Assembly (NCBI GenBank): GCA_025924715.1
Contig: JAICHV010000009.1
Location: 30,320-94,319 of the forward strand
Length of the DNA: 64,000 nt
From: Alphaproteobacteria bacterium
GTDB lineage: Bacteria > Pseudomonadota > Alphaproteobacteria > Micropepsales > Micropepsaceae
Direction of reading: 5' to 3'
The position numbers and the translations under genes were made by a program. Below the pieces are notes generated by a model. The model was not told the DNA's origin and made no database searches. It saw only the letters and a list, made by a program, of their open reading frames with translations. Positions 38,905 through 47,242 of this stretch are shown here, in pieces (positions within the stretch are counted from its first letter, which is position 1; every line of letters begins with the position of its first letter).

Positions 38905-39662
38905 TCCCCCGCGCTTCCCTGCCAGATCGCCAACGCGGCCAGAGCGGCGGTATCGGCGCGCAGGATGCGCGGGCCGAGCGTCACCGGCGTGACGAAGACT
39001 TGGGCGCGCAGTAACGCGCGTTCGGTGGGATCGAAGCCGCCTTCGGGACCGGTGAGGATGGCGGCGGGGGACGATTCCCTCTCTGCCAAAACCTGCGCCA
39101 AAGGCCTGGCGTCACCACCCTCGTCGCAGAAATAGAGGCGCCGCTGTGCCGGCCATTGCGCCAGGAGTTTTTCCAGCGTCAGAGGCGCGCCGATCTCAGG
39201 CACATCAAGGCGCTCGGATTGTTCGGCGGCCTCAACAGCATTGGCGAGAAGCCGGTCTTCGTTGATGCGCGTCACGATGGTGCGGCGGGTGAAGACGGGT
39301 TGCAGCCTGACGGCGCCGAGCTCGGTGGCTTTCTGGACCAGATAGTCGGACGGGGTCTTTTTGATCGGGGCGAAGACCAGCCACAGATCGGGGACAGGGC
39401 CTTGCGCGCGGGTCTGGCGCAGGCATGACAAGGTGACGCCGCGTTTGCTGACCGCGCCGGTTTCCGCCAGCCATTCGCCGTCCCGGCCATTGAACAAGGA
39501 CACCAAATCGCCGGCTTTGGCCCGCATCACATGGATGAGGTAATGGGCCTGGCCCTCGGACAGCGAAACTTGCGCCCCGGTTCCCAGATCCGCCGCGACA
39601 TAAAGCCGGACCTTGCCGCCCGCTTCTGTAAGTTCGTCCGCCATGCCACTATTGAGCCCCAT
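38895..39662 (-). CDS. rsmE: 16S rRNA (uracil1498-N3)-methyltransferase
   Basis: SPOUT methyltransferase that modifies U1498 of 16S rRNA. Blocks include VRLYVAADLGTGAQVSLSEGQAHYL-type N-terminal PUA-like part, APIKKTPSDYLVQKATELGA at about 118-137 and the knot ILTGPEGGFDPTER with VTLGPRILRADTAAL. Starts at 39662 and 39644 (MADELTEAG) are possible; the first would overlap the divergent ubiA start codon, the second leaves a 16-base gap. RsmE usually begins close to RLYV, favouring the shorter form. Confidence 0.95.
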   Translation of the reverse strand: MGLNSGMADELTEAGGKVRLYVAADLGTGAQVSLSEGQAHYLIHVMRAKAGDLVSLFNGRDGEWLAETGAVSKRGVTLSCLRQTRAQGPVPDLWLVFAPIKKTPSDYLVQKATELGAVRLQPVFTRRTIVTRINEDRLLANAVEAAEQSERLDVPEIGAPLTLEKLLAQWPAQRRLYFCDEGGDARPLAQVLAERESSPAAILTGPEGGFDPTERALLRAQVFVTPVTLGPRILRADTAALAALAIWQGSAGDWR

Positions 39663-40596
39663 GATCCTATCTTCGCAAGTCCCCGCCGATGCTGTGTCCG
39701 CGCCCTGGCTGGCCGCGATGCCGCCCGGACTGCGGCCTTATCTGCGGCTGATGCGGCTGGACCGGCCCATCGGCACATGGCTGCTGTTCTGGCCTTGCGT
39801 CTTCGGTCTGGTCCTGGGCGCGGGCGCCGATGAGCGGCCCTTCACCGATTGGCGCGATTTCTGGAGCGTGATCCTGTTCGGCCTTGGCGCCGTGATCATG
39901 CGGGGCGCCGGCTGTACCTTCAACGATATCATCGACCGCGACATCGACGCCCAGGTGGCCCGCACCAGCGGCCGGCCAATTCCGTCCGGCGCCGTCAGTG
40001 TCACCCAGGCGGTGATCTTCCTTATTGCGCTGTGCCTCGCCGGCCTGGCCATCCTGCTGCAGTTCAATCTTTTGACCACCGCGCTGGGCGCCGGCTCGCT
40101 GCTGCTGGTCGCGGCCTATCCCTTCATGAAGCGCATCACCTGGTGGCCGCAGGCCTGGCTGGGACTGACCTTCAATTGGGGCGCGCTTATGGGTTTCACG
40201 GCGCAGACCGGCCGTGTCGATCTGGCGGTCTTCGTGCTCTATGCCGGACTGTTCTTCTGGACCCTGGGCTATGACACCATCTATGCCCATCAGGACAAAG
40301 ACGATGACGCGCTGATCGGCGTCAAATCCACCGCCCGGCTGCTGGGCGCGGACAGCGCCAAATGGATCCTTCGCTTCTATGCCGCCAGCTTCACCCTGAT
40401 TCTGGCTGCCGGCTTCATCGATCACACCGGCTGGCCCTTCGCCTTCGTCATGCTGCTGGCCGGCGCCCATATGCTGCGCCAGCTGCGGCGGCTGGATATC
40501 GCCGATCCCGCCAGTTGCCTTGCCGTCTTCCGCAGCAATCGCGATACCGGCGCACTGATCGCGCTGGCTTTCCTGCTGGCCGCCTGGCTCGGATGA
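39661..40596 (+). CDS. ubiA: 4-hydroxybenzoate polyprenyltransferase
   Basis: Attaches the polyprenyl tail to 4-hydroxybenzoate in ubiquinone synthesis; inner membrane. It has 311 residues from ATG 39661 with about eight helices. The first Asp-rich motif is NDIIDRDIDAQVARTSGRP (about 88-106) and the second YAHQDKDDDALIGVKSTA (about 210-227). LRLMRLDRPIGTWLLFWPC at the N-terminus is typical of UbiA. The stop overlaps the LysE-family start (ATGA). The UbiD-family gene at 43.5 kb may act in the same pathway. Confidence 0.96.
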   Translation: MILSSQVPADAVSAPWLAAMPPGLRPYLRLMRLDRPIGTWLLFWPCVFGLVLGAGADERPFTDWRDFWSVILFGLGAVIMRGAGCTFNDIIDRDIDAQVARTSGRPIPSGAVSVTQAVIFLIALCLAGLAILLQFNLLTTALGAGSLLLVAAYPFMKRITWWPQAWLGLTFNWGALMGFTAQTGRVDLAVFVLYAGLFFWTLGYDTIYAHQDKDDDALIGVKSTARLLGADSAKWILRFYAASFTLILAAGFIDHTGWPFAFVMLLAGAHMLRQLRRLDIADPASCLAVFRSNRDTGALIALAFLLAAWLG

Positions 40597-41192
40597 TCCA
40601 GCATATCTGGCTGTTCATCGCCGCGGAGCTGATTTTTTCCGCCACTCCCGGTCCCGCCGTGCTGCTGATCGGCGCTTGCGGATTGCGGGGCGGATTTGGC
40701 GATGCGATCCGCGCCAATCTCGGCATCCAGACAGCCAACGCCATCTATATCGTGGTGGCGGCACTGGGATTGGGGACATTGATTGCCGCCTCAGCCGCCG
40801 CCTTCGCCGCGATCAAGATCGCCGGCGCGGCTTACCTCATCTTTCTGGGTGCACGGACGCTGTGGCGCGCGGGCGCGCCGCAGCCCGCCACCCCGGCGCT
40901 GCGCGGCAGCCCGTATCGGCTGGCGGTTCTCACCCAGCTCGCCAATCCCAAAGCGGTCCTGTTCTTCGGCGCCTTCCTGCCCCAATTTCTCAATCCCCAT
41001 GCGTCCCTGGTGCCGCAATATGCCGTGATGTTCGGCATCATCGTGGCGGGAGAAACCCTGATCCTGGGACTTTACGGCTGGCTGGCTTCGCGCGGCCGGC
41101 AGGTGATGGGCACGGCGCTCTGGCGCGAACGCATCAGCGGCGCGGCGTTGATCGCCATCGGGGCGCTGTTCGCCGCGACCCAGCGCCCATGA
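40593..41192 (+). CDS. LysE/RhtB-family exporter
   Basis: A 199-residue amino acid or small-metabolite exporter with about six membrane helices. The family start LFIAAELIFSATPGPAVLLI and the internal QLANPKAVLFFGAFLPQFL are both present. Substrate not predictable. It overlaps ubiA and the next gene by 4 bases each, so ubiA-lysE-methyltransferase form one operon. Confidence 0.93.
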   Translation: MIQHIWLFIAAELIFSATPGPAVLLIGACGLRGGFGDAIRANLGIQTANAIYIVVAALGLGTLIAASAAAFAAIKIAGAAYLIFLGARTLWRAGAPQPATPALRGSPYRLAVLTQLANPKAVLFFGAFLPQFLNPHASLVPQYAVMFGIIVAGETLILGLYGWLASRGRQVMGTALWRERISGAALIAIGALFAATQRP

Positions 41193-41821
41193 ACCCCCAC
41201 GACTTCATCCGCGCCAACGCCAGTTTGATGGCGCCGCCCCTGGTGCCGGAGATCGCACTTTATCTTGCCACCGAAGTCGTGCCGCTCTGGCGCAAGACCG
41301 AGGAAGAGCTGGAGCAGATGGGTGTGCCTCCCCCTTATTGGGCTTTTGCCTGGGCGGGCGGCCAGGCCTTGGCGCGCTATATCCTGGACCATCCCGAGAT
41401 CGTCGCCGGCAAGCGAGTGCTGGATTTCGGCGCCGGCTCCGGACTGGTCGGCTTGGCGGCGGCGCGTGCCGGAGCGGCGTCGGTGCGGTGCGCCGATATC
41501 GATGCCTTTGCTGTCGCGGCGATCCAGGCCAATGCCGATGCCAACGGGTTTGCGCTGGCAACCACAAGTGAAGACGTGATCGGCGGCCCGGTGCCCTATG
41601 ATGTCATCCTGGTGGGCGACATGTGTTACGAGCGCCCCCTGGCCGAACGCCTGATGGCTTGGCTGATCGCCGCGCCCGCTGAGATTCTGTTGGGCGATCC
41701 GGGCCGCAGTTATTTTCCAAAATCCGGGCTGACCCAGCTCGCCAGCTATAACGTCCGGACCACACGTGAGCTTGAGGATCGAGAGATTCGCGAGACCGGG
41801 GTGTGGCGGTTGACGCGTTGA
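41189..41821 (+). CDS. Class I SAM methyltransferase, ETF-beta lysine methyltransferase-like
   Basis: A 210-residue methyltransferase. PPPYWAFAWAGGQALARYIL and VLDFGAGSGLVGLAAARAGA (SAM site, about 77-96), with VGDMCYERPLAERL in place of the N/DPPY motif, match the METTL20/ETFBKMT group, which methylates lysines of the electron transfer flavoprotein beta subunit in alphaproteobacteria and mitochondria. ETF genes are not in the window. Assignment to this target is by sequence pattern; a general 'nicotinamide N-methylase-like' label is the alternative. Confidence 0.8.
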   Translation: MNPHDFIRANASLMAPPLVPEIALYLATEVVPLWRKTEEELEQMGVPPPYWAFAWAGGQALARYILDHPEIVAGKRVLDFGAGSGLVGLAAARAGAASVRCADIDAFAVAAIQANADANGFALATTSEDVIGGPVPYDVILVGDMCYERPLAERLMAWLIAAPAEILLGDPGRSYFPKSGLTQLASYNVRTTRELEDREIRETGVWRLTR

Positions 41822-41910
41822 GGCGGACCCGCGTTCCATCGATCACAGGGCCCTAGCGGGGGGCGGGACCCTCTGGCACAGTGGCGCAAATCGCGTTTGG
41901 GGGAACTGTC

Positions 41911-43494
41911 ATGCTGTTCGACCGCATCAAGCCGCTGGACGCCATCATGGCCACGGCGAAGAAACGGGGCCTGCATCGTTCGCTGGGCGCCTTCCAACTG
42001 ACCCTGCTGGGCATCGGCGCCGTGATCGGTACCGGTATTTTCGTCTTGACCGCGGAAGCCGCGCAAAAGGCCGGCCCTGGGATGGTGCTGTCTTTTGTCG
42101 TGGCCGGTTTTGTCTGCGCCGTGGCGGCGCTGTGCTATTCCGAACTCGCCTCGATGGTGCCGGTGGCGGGGTCTGCCTATACCTATACCTATGCGGTGGT
42201 GGGCGAGCTGATGGCCTGGATGGTCGGCTGGGCCCTGATCCTGGAATATGCGGTGGGCGCCAGCGCCGTCGCGGTGGGCTGGTCCAACCATGCGGTGGGC
42301 TTGCTGCGAGGACTGGGCGTCGACTTTCCGGCCGCCATCAGCAATGCCGACGCCCTGATGGCCAAGGTGCAGCTTGCTTTCGGCGCGGCCCCAACACCCG
42401 ATCTGATGACCGCGCTTCAGGTCGGCGGCTGGATCAATGTGCCCGCCATCTGCGTGGCCGCCGCGGTGACCTGGCTTCTGATCATCGGCACCACCGAGAG
42501 CGCCCGCGTCAATGCCGTGCTGGTTCTGGTCAAGATCGCGGCCCTGACGCTTTTCATCGCCCTGACCCTCCCGGTCATGCATGCGCAGAATTTCACGCCC
42601 TTCGCCCCCACCGGCGCCACCGGCGTGTTCGGCGCCGCCGCGTCCATCTTCTTCGCCTATGTCGGCTTCGACGCGGTCTCGACCGCGGCCGAGGAAACCC
42701 GCAATCCCCAACGCAATGTCCCCATCGGCCTGATCGGCAGCCTGGGCATCTGCACGGTGTTCTATCTGCTGGTGGCCAGCGGCGCGATCGGCGCCATCGG
42801 AGCCCAGCCGGTGATGGCCGGGGGGGTGGCCTTGTCGCCGGGTTCGGCGGAAATGGCGGGGCGCTGCGCCAGCATCGCCGCCGGGGCGGTGCAGCCTCTG
42901 GTTTGCTCGCGCGAAGCCCTGGTGCATGTGCTGGAAACCATTGGCTGGCCGGCGCTGGGACGGGTGGTCGGCCTGGCCGCGGTGCTGGCCCTGCCCTCGG
43001 TGGTGCTGATGATGATGTTCGGCCAGACGCGGGTGTTTTTCACCATGGCGCGCGACGGCTTGCTGCCGGAAAAGCTGGCCTCGGTGCATCCGCGCTACAA
43101 GACGCCTCATATCGTGACTCTGGTCACCGGCGCCGGCGCCACCCTGGCCGCGGCGGTCTTGCCGGTGGGCAAATTGGCGGACTATTCCAATTCCGGGACG
43201 CTGTTCGCCTTTCTCATGGTGGCGATCGCGGTGATGGTGCTGCGCCGGACCGATCCGACACGTCACCGCCCGTTCCGCACGCCTGGGGTCTGGATCGTGG
43301 CGCCGCTCGCCATCATCGGCTGCACGGTGCTGTATTTCTCGCTGCCGCTGACCGCCATCCTGGTGCTGCCCGTATGGGGGGCCATCGGATTGCTGGTCTA
43401 TTTCCTCTATGGCCGCTCGCGCAGCCATGTCGGTCGCGGTATCATCGACACCATGGAAGAAGACAAGCCACCGATTTACGGTGTGAAGCTGTAA
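41911..43494 (+). CDS. APC-family amino acid permease
   Basis: A 527-residue transporter with about twelve or more membrane helices, close to the cationic amino acid transporter (CAT) group: LTLLGIGAVIGTGIFVLTAEA at about 30-50, PVAGSAYTYTYAVVGELMAW at about 86-105 and FFAYVGFDAVSTAAEETRNP at about 247-266. The substrate is not predictable. The ATG at 41911 follows GGGGGA by a good spacing; an upstream GTG is possible. Followed 21 bases later by the UbiD gene. Confidence 0.93.
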   Translation: MLFDRIKPLDAIMATAKKRGLHRSLGAFQLTLLGIGAVIGTGIFVLTAEAAQKAGPGMVLSFVVAGFVCAVAALCYSELASMVPVAGSAYTYTYAVVGELMAWMVGWALILEYAVGASAVAVGWSNHAVGLLRGLGVDFPAAISNADALMAKVQLAFGAAPTPDLMTALQVGGWINVPAICVAAAVTWLLIIGTTESARVNAVLVLVKIAALTLFIALTLPVMHAQNFTPFAPTGATGVFGAAASIFFAYVGFDAVSTAAEETRNPQRNVPIGLIGSLGICTVFYLLVASGAIGAIGAQPVMAGGVALSPGSAEMAGRCASIAAGAVQPLVCSREALVHVLETIGWPALGRVVGLAAVLALPSVVLMMMFGQTRVFFTMARDGLLPEKLASVHPRYKTPHIVTLVTGAGATLAAAVLPVGKLADYSNSGTLFAFLMVAIAVMVLRRTDPTRHRPFRTPGVWIVAPLAIIGCTVLYFSLPLTAILVLPVWGAIGLLVYFLYGRSRSHVGRGIIDTMEEDKPPIYGVKL

Positions 43495-43515
43495 TCGCGC
43501 CTCGCGGATAATCCG

Positions 43516-45042
43516 ATGCCCTATCGCTCCTTGCGGGATTTTCTCGCGCGCCTGGAAAGCGCGGGCGAATTGGTGCGGGTCAAAGAGCCGGTCTCCACCG
43601 TGCTGGAGATGACCGAGATCCAGACCAGGCTGATCGCCGAAGGCGGGCCGGCGGTGATCTTCGAAAATCCGTTTCTGGCCGACGGAACGCCCAGCGCCAT
43701 GCCGGTGCTGGTCAATCTGTTCGGTACCGTCAAACGCGTGGCGATGGGCGTCACCATGGGGGGCGAGGAACGGACCAAGGCGTCCGACTTGCGCGAGGTC
43801 GGCGAATTGCTGGCGCAACTCCGCCAGCCCCAGCCGCCCCGTTCGCTGGGAGAGGCCGCCGCGCTGCTGCCGCTGGTCAAGACCGTGCTGGCGATGAAGC
43901 CCAAAACAGTGTCGCGCCCGGCCTGCCAGGAAATCGTCTGGCGCGGCGACGACATCGATCTGGGCAAATTGCCGATCCAGACCTGCTGGCCGGGCGAGCC
44001 GGCGCCGCTGATCACCTGGCCGCTGGTGGTGACCAAGGGTCCGTCGGATGCGCGCGAAGACAATTACAATCTGGGCATCTACCGCATGCAGGTGCTGAAC
44101 AAAAATCAGACCATCATGCGCTGGCTCAAGCATCGCGGCGGGGCGCAGCATCATGCCCGCTGGCGAAAAGAGAAAACCGCCCCCCTGCCCGCCGCCGTGG
44201 TGCTGGGCGCCGATCCGGGGATCATTCTGGCGGCGGTGACACCCGTGCCGGAGACGCTGTCGGAATATCAATTCGCCGGATTGCTGCGCGGCTCGGCCAT
44301 GGTCCTGGCCGATTGCGTCAGCCAGCCGCTGAAAGTCCCGGCCGAAGCGGAGATCGTCATCGAAGGCGAAGTCTCGCTGTCCGATTATCGCGACGAGGGC
44401 CCCTATGGCGACCACACCGGCTATTACAACGCGGTCGAGCAGTTTCCGGTCTTCACCGTCACCGCCATCACCATGCGCAAATCGCCGATCTATCTTTCCA
44501 CCTATACGGCGCGTCCGCCGGACGAGCCCTCGATCCTGGGCGAGGCGCTGAACGAAGTTTTCGTGCCGCTGCTGAAACAGCAATTTTCCGAGATCGTCGA
44601 TTTCTGGCTGCCGCCGGAAGGCTGTTCCTATCGCATCGCGGTGGTGAGCATGAAGAAGGCTTTTCCCGGCCACGCCAAGCGCATCATGATGGCGGTGTGG
44701 TCCTATCTGCGCCAATTCATGTACACCAAATGGGTGATCGTGGTGGACCAGGATATCGATGCGCGCGACTGGAAAGACGTGATGTGGGCGATCTCGACCC
44801 GCATGGATCCGGCCCGCGATATCACGATACTGGAAAACACCCCCATCGATTATCTGGACTTTGCGTCGCCCGAGAGCGGCCTGGGATCGAAGATCGGCCT
44901 GGATGCCACCAACAAGCTGCCGCCCGAAACCAAACGCGAATGGGGCCGCAAGATCGCGATGGACCAGGACGTGATCGACACGGTCACCCGCAAATGGGCG
45001 GCATTGGGTCTTCCCGGCAGCGGCAAACCGATCTGGAAATAA
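43516..45042 (+). CDS. ubiD: UbiD-family decarboxylase (prenylated-FMN dependent)
   Basis: A 508-residue UbiD-family enzyme. The [17 protein letters not shown] N-terminus, [13 protein letters not shown] (about 294-306, containing the catalytic Glu region) and the C-terminal [12 protein letters not shown] are characteristic. UbiD decarboxylates 3-polyprenyl-4-hydroxybenzoate in ubiquinone synthesis using prenylated FMN made by UbiX, which is not in the window. With ubiA 4 kb upstream, the ubiquinone role is likely, but other UbiD decarboxylases share these motifs. Confidence 0.92.
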   Translation: MPYRSLRDFLARLESAGELVRVKEPVSTVLEMTEIQTRLIAEGGPAVIFENPFLADGTPSAMPVLVNLFGTVKRVAMGVTMGGEERTKASDLREVGELLAQLRQPQPPRSLGEAAALLPLVKTVLAMKPKTVSRPACQEIVWRGDDIDLGKLPIQTCWPGEPAPLITWPLVVTKGPSDAREDNYNLGIYRMQVLNKNQTIMRWLKHRGGAQHHARWRKEKTAPLPAAVVLGADPGIILAAVTPVPETLSEYQFAGLLRGSAMVLADCVSQPLKVPAEAEIVIEGEVSLSDYRDEGPYGDHTGYYNAVEQFPVFTVTAITMRKSPIYLSTYTARPPDEPSILGEALNEVFVPLLKQQFSEIVDFWLPPEGCSYRIAVVSMKKAFPGHAKRIMMAVWSYLRQFMYTKWVIVVDQDIDARDWKDVMWAISTRMDPARDITILENTPIDYLDFASPESGLGSKIGLDATNKLPPETKREWGRKIAMDQDVIDTVTRKWAALGLPGSGKPIWK

Positions 45043-45052
45043 CCCGCCAATT

Positions 45053-45080
45053 TTGCGGCACGCCGGCGATACGCTAGAAT
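45053..45080 (+). promoter_or_regulatory. Candidate sigma-70 promoter of the aspartic-protease-like gene
   Basis: TTGCGG (45053-45058), 16 bases, TAGAAT (45075-45080), 24 bases ahead of the ATG at 45105. It lies in the short gap after ubiD. Confidence 0.45.
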
Positions 45081-45104
45081 GCATATCGGCAAGTGAGGGC
45101 GGCG

Positions 45105-46115
45105 ATGCCGGCAAAAGCATCGGGTTTGGTTGGACTCCTGGCGGTTTGGCTGCTGGCCGCGAGCGCTGCAGAGGCCGCCGATAATTGCGCGCCGCTGCGG
45201 CGGATCAACAATATTGCCCTGCGCATGTCGGCGGATGGAACGCGCGCCGATGTCCCGGTCACGATCAACGGCGCGCCAAAATACCTGTTGCTGGATACCG
45301 GCGCCATCGCCTCGGAGCTGTGGCGCAGCACAGCCAAAGAGCTGAACCTGCCCATTATCGACGGCCGCGCCAAATTGCTCGACCTGTATGGACGCGCCTC
45401 CCAAGGCGCGGCTCAGGTTAGCAGTTTCACAGTCGGCGAGCTGGAGGGTCGCGACATGACCTTCCTGCTATCTACCGTGGACAACCCCGGCGGCAACGGC
45501 GCGCAAGACGGCGTCTTCGGTCCCGACCTGATGGGGCTTTATGACGTCGAACTCGATTTCGCCGGCGCCACGATGAATTATTTTTCCACCCAACATTGCG
45601 ATGGCCAAGGACTCTATTGGCCGGCGCCGGCGCGGGCGGCGGTGTCGATGGGTTTCGGCGCCGACCATCACATCGTCATTCCTATCGCCCTGGATGGCCG
45701 CAGCGTCCGAGCCGTGATCGATACGGGCGCCCCGCGCACGCTGATCAAGGCCGATGCGGCCGCCCGAGTGTTCGGCCTCGCGGCGGCCGGGCCGGATGAC
45801 ACGGCCCTGCCCGATATCGATGGCGCAAGGCAGTTCACCCATGGCTTCGACCGCCTGGAATTGGCGGGCGTGGCAATCCTCAATCCGCGCATCACCATAT
45901 TTCCCAATCTGGCCGGCAAGCGCGGCGCCAATAACAGCTTTCGGATGGGGGCGCAGACTGCTCGCGCCGACGACCAGAGCGCCGCGGCCGCGCCCGTCGT
46001 TCTGGGCATGGACGTGCTCTCCAAGCTGCGCCTTTACATCGCCTTCAAGGAAAAGAAGCTCTATGTCACGCCGGCCGCCGACCCGGCGGCACTGCAGCCC
46101 GGTTCTCCACCATGA
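45105..46115 (+). CDS. Secreted protein with two retropepsin-like aspartic protease domains (copy 1)
   Basis: A 336-residue exported protein: signal peptide (about 1-24, ending AEAA), then two retropepsin-like half-domains. The first has LLLDTGA with D64, the second AVIDTGA with D206; each is followed by a second hydrophobic loop (MTFLLSTVDN..., then ITIFPNLAGK) and ends VVLGMDVLSKLRLYIAFKEKKLYVTPA. In retroviral-type aspartic proteases each DTG supplies one catalytic Asp and two come together; here the two are in one chain, so it could be an internally dimeric periplasmic protease. A paralogue lies directly downstream. Confidence 0.85.
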   Translation: MPAKASGLVGLLAVWLLAASAAEAADNCAPLRRINNIALRMSADGTRADVPVTINGAPKYLLLDTGAIASELWRSTAKELNLPIIDGRAKLLDLYGRASQGAAQVSSFTVGELEGRDMTFLLSTVDNPGGNGAQDGVFGPDLMGLYDVELDFAGATMNYFSTQHCDGQGLYWPAPARAAVSMGFGADHHIVIPIALDGRSVRAVIDTGAPRTLIKADAAARVFGLAAAGPDDTALPDIDGARQFTHGFDRLELAGVAILNPRITIFPNLAGKRGANNSFRMGAQTARADDQSAAAAPVVLGMDVLSKLRLYIAFKEKKLYVTPAADPAALQPGSPP

Positions 46116-46212
46116 ACAGCCGGTCTGGAACCAGGCCTGTCTTCCCGCTATAACAATCGCGGGTTGAAGATATCGCGCAGAGCGGGCAGGCCTGTCCTTG
46201 GGGAGATAAGAC

Positions 46213-47187
46213 ATGCCCAGAGCGGTCGCCATGGGCGGGCTGTTCTTGCTCGCGGCTTCATGCGGCACGGCATCGGCGCAGGAATGCAACAAACCGCTGC
46301 GCATGGTGGATAGCTGGAAACTGTCGCCCGCGGGCCAGGGCAACTTCACCGTGCCCGTATCCGTCAATGGCCAGCACGCCGAATTTCTCTTCGACACCGG
46401 CGGCGCTTTGCCATCCATATCCGCAGAGCTGGCCGACAGCCTCAAGCTAACCCGGCATCAGAGCGAGGTACAGCTCTATGGCGTGTCAGGAAACAGGGCG
46501 GAACAATATGCTGTGGTCGAATTCGACTTGGGCCGCATCGTGCACGCGCCCAGTGCCCAGATCATGATCACGGAGGATAACATCCTCACACCCAACTTCA
46601 TGGGGAAGTTCGATTTCGATTTCGACGCGGCCAACGCGAGGCTGAACGTCTTCTCGGGCGATCATTGTCCCGGTAAAGTGATCTATTGGCCCGCCAAGGC
46701 GGCGACGGCGGTTTCCTATACCGATTCCGACGATCACATCACTGTGCCGGTGACGGTGGACGGCAAGGATTTCCGGGCCATCATTGACACCGGCGCCAGC
46801 CTATCGGCCATGCGGCTGGATCTGGCCACCTACGTCTTCGGCCTCAAGCCCGACTCGCCGGGAATGAAGGTGGTTGCCCGCAGGGCCGATGACGAGAAAT
46901 TCGTCTACTACCGCTACCCCTTCAAGACCCTGACCTTTGGCGACATCACGGTGCGCAATCCCGCGATTCTTATCCTGCCCGATGTCATGGCCAAGAATGC
47001 CGACAAGGACTGGGGCTGGGCAGGCGGCCACATCACCGCGCCGCCGGAGAATCTGAAATTGCCGCAGATCATCATCGGCATGGATGTGCTGAGCAAGCTG
47101 CACGTCTATTTCGCGCAAAGCGAAAAAAAGCTCTATATCACCCCCGCCAGCGACCCCGCACCGGCGTCGGCGGCAACGGGACCATAA
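46213..47187 (+). CDS. Secreted protein with two retropepsin-like aspartic protease domains (copy 2)
   Basis: A 324-residue paralogue of the preceding gene. Signal peptide to about residue 22 (TASA before QE), first DTG at 61-63 (FLFDTGGALPS), second at 192-194 (AIIDTGASLSAM), and an end almost identical in plan (IIIGMDVLSKLHVYFAQSEKKLYITPA). A shared YWPAKA/YWPAPA segment (GDHCPGKVIYWPAKAA; HCDGQGLYWPAPAR) links the halves in both. A ribosome binding site GGGGAG precedes the ATG. A TATAAC box at 46149-46154 suggests its own promoter. Confidence 0.85.
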   Translation: MPRAVAMGGLFLLAASCGTASAQECNKPLRMVDSWKLSPAGQGNFTVPVSVNGQHAEFLFDTGGALPSISAELADSLKLTRHQSEVQLYGVSGNRAEQYAVVEFDLGRIVHAPSAQIMITEDNILTPNFMGKFDFDFDAANARLNVFSGDHCPGKVIYWPAKAATAVSYTDSDDHITVPVTVDGKDFRAIIDTGASLSAMRLDLATYVFGLKPDSPGMKVVARRADDEKFVYYRYPFKTLTFGDITVRNPAILILPDVMAKNADKDWGWAGGHITAPPENLKLPQIIIGMDVLSKLHVYFAQSEKKLYITPASDPAPASAATGP

Positions 47188-47242
47188 ATCCGCTTTTGGA
47201 CCGGACTTGACGCTGCCCGCGTTTCGCGGCATCGGAAAGCGC

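Noticed and set aside
41872..41895. TGGCAC-like sigma-54 promoter upstream of the amino acid permease
   Set aside because: The -24 element looks right, but the -12 TTGCA element at the required spacing is absent.
41746..45120. A very long open frame (over 1100 codons) on the minus strand
   Set aside because: It lies opposite the methyltransferase, permease and UbiD genes and translates to His/Gln/Gly/Arg-rich sequence without domains. Long stop-free antisense frames are expected in GC-rich DNA with strong third-position bias.
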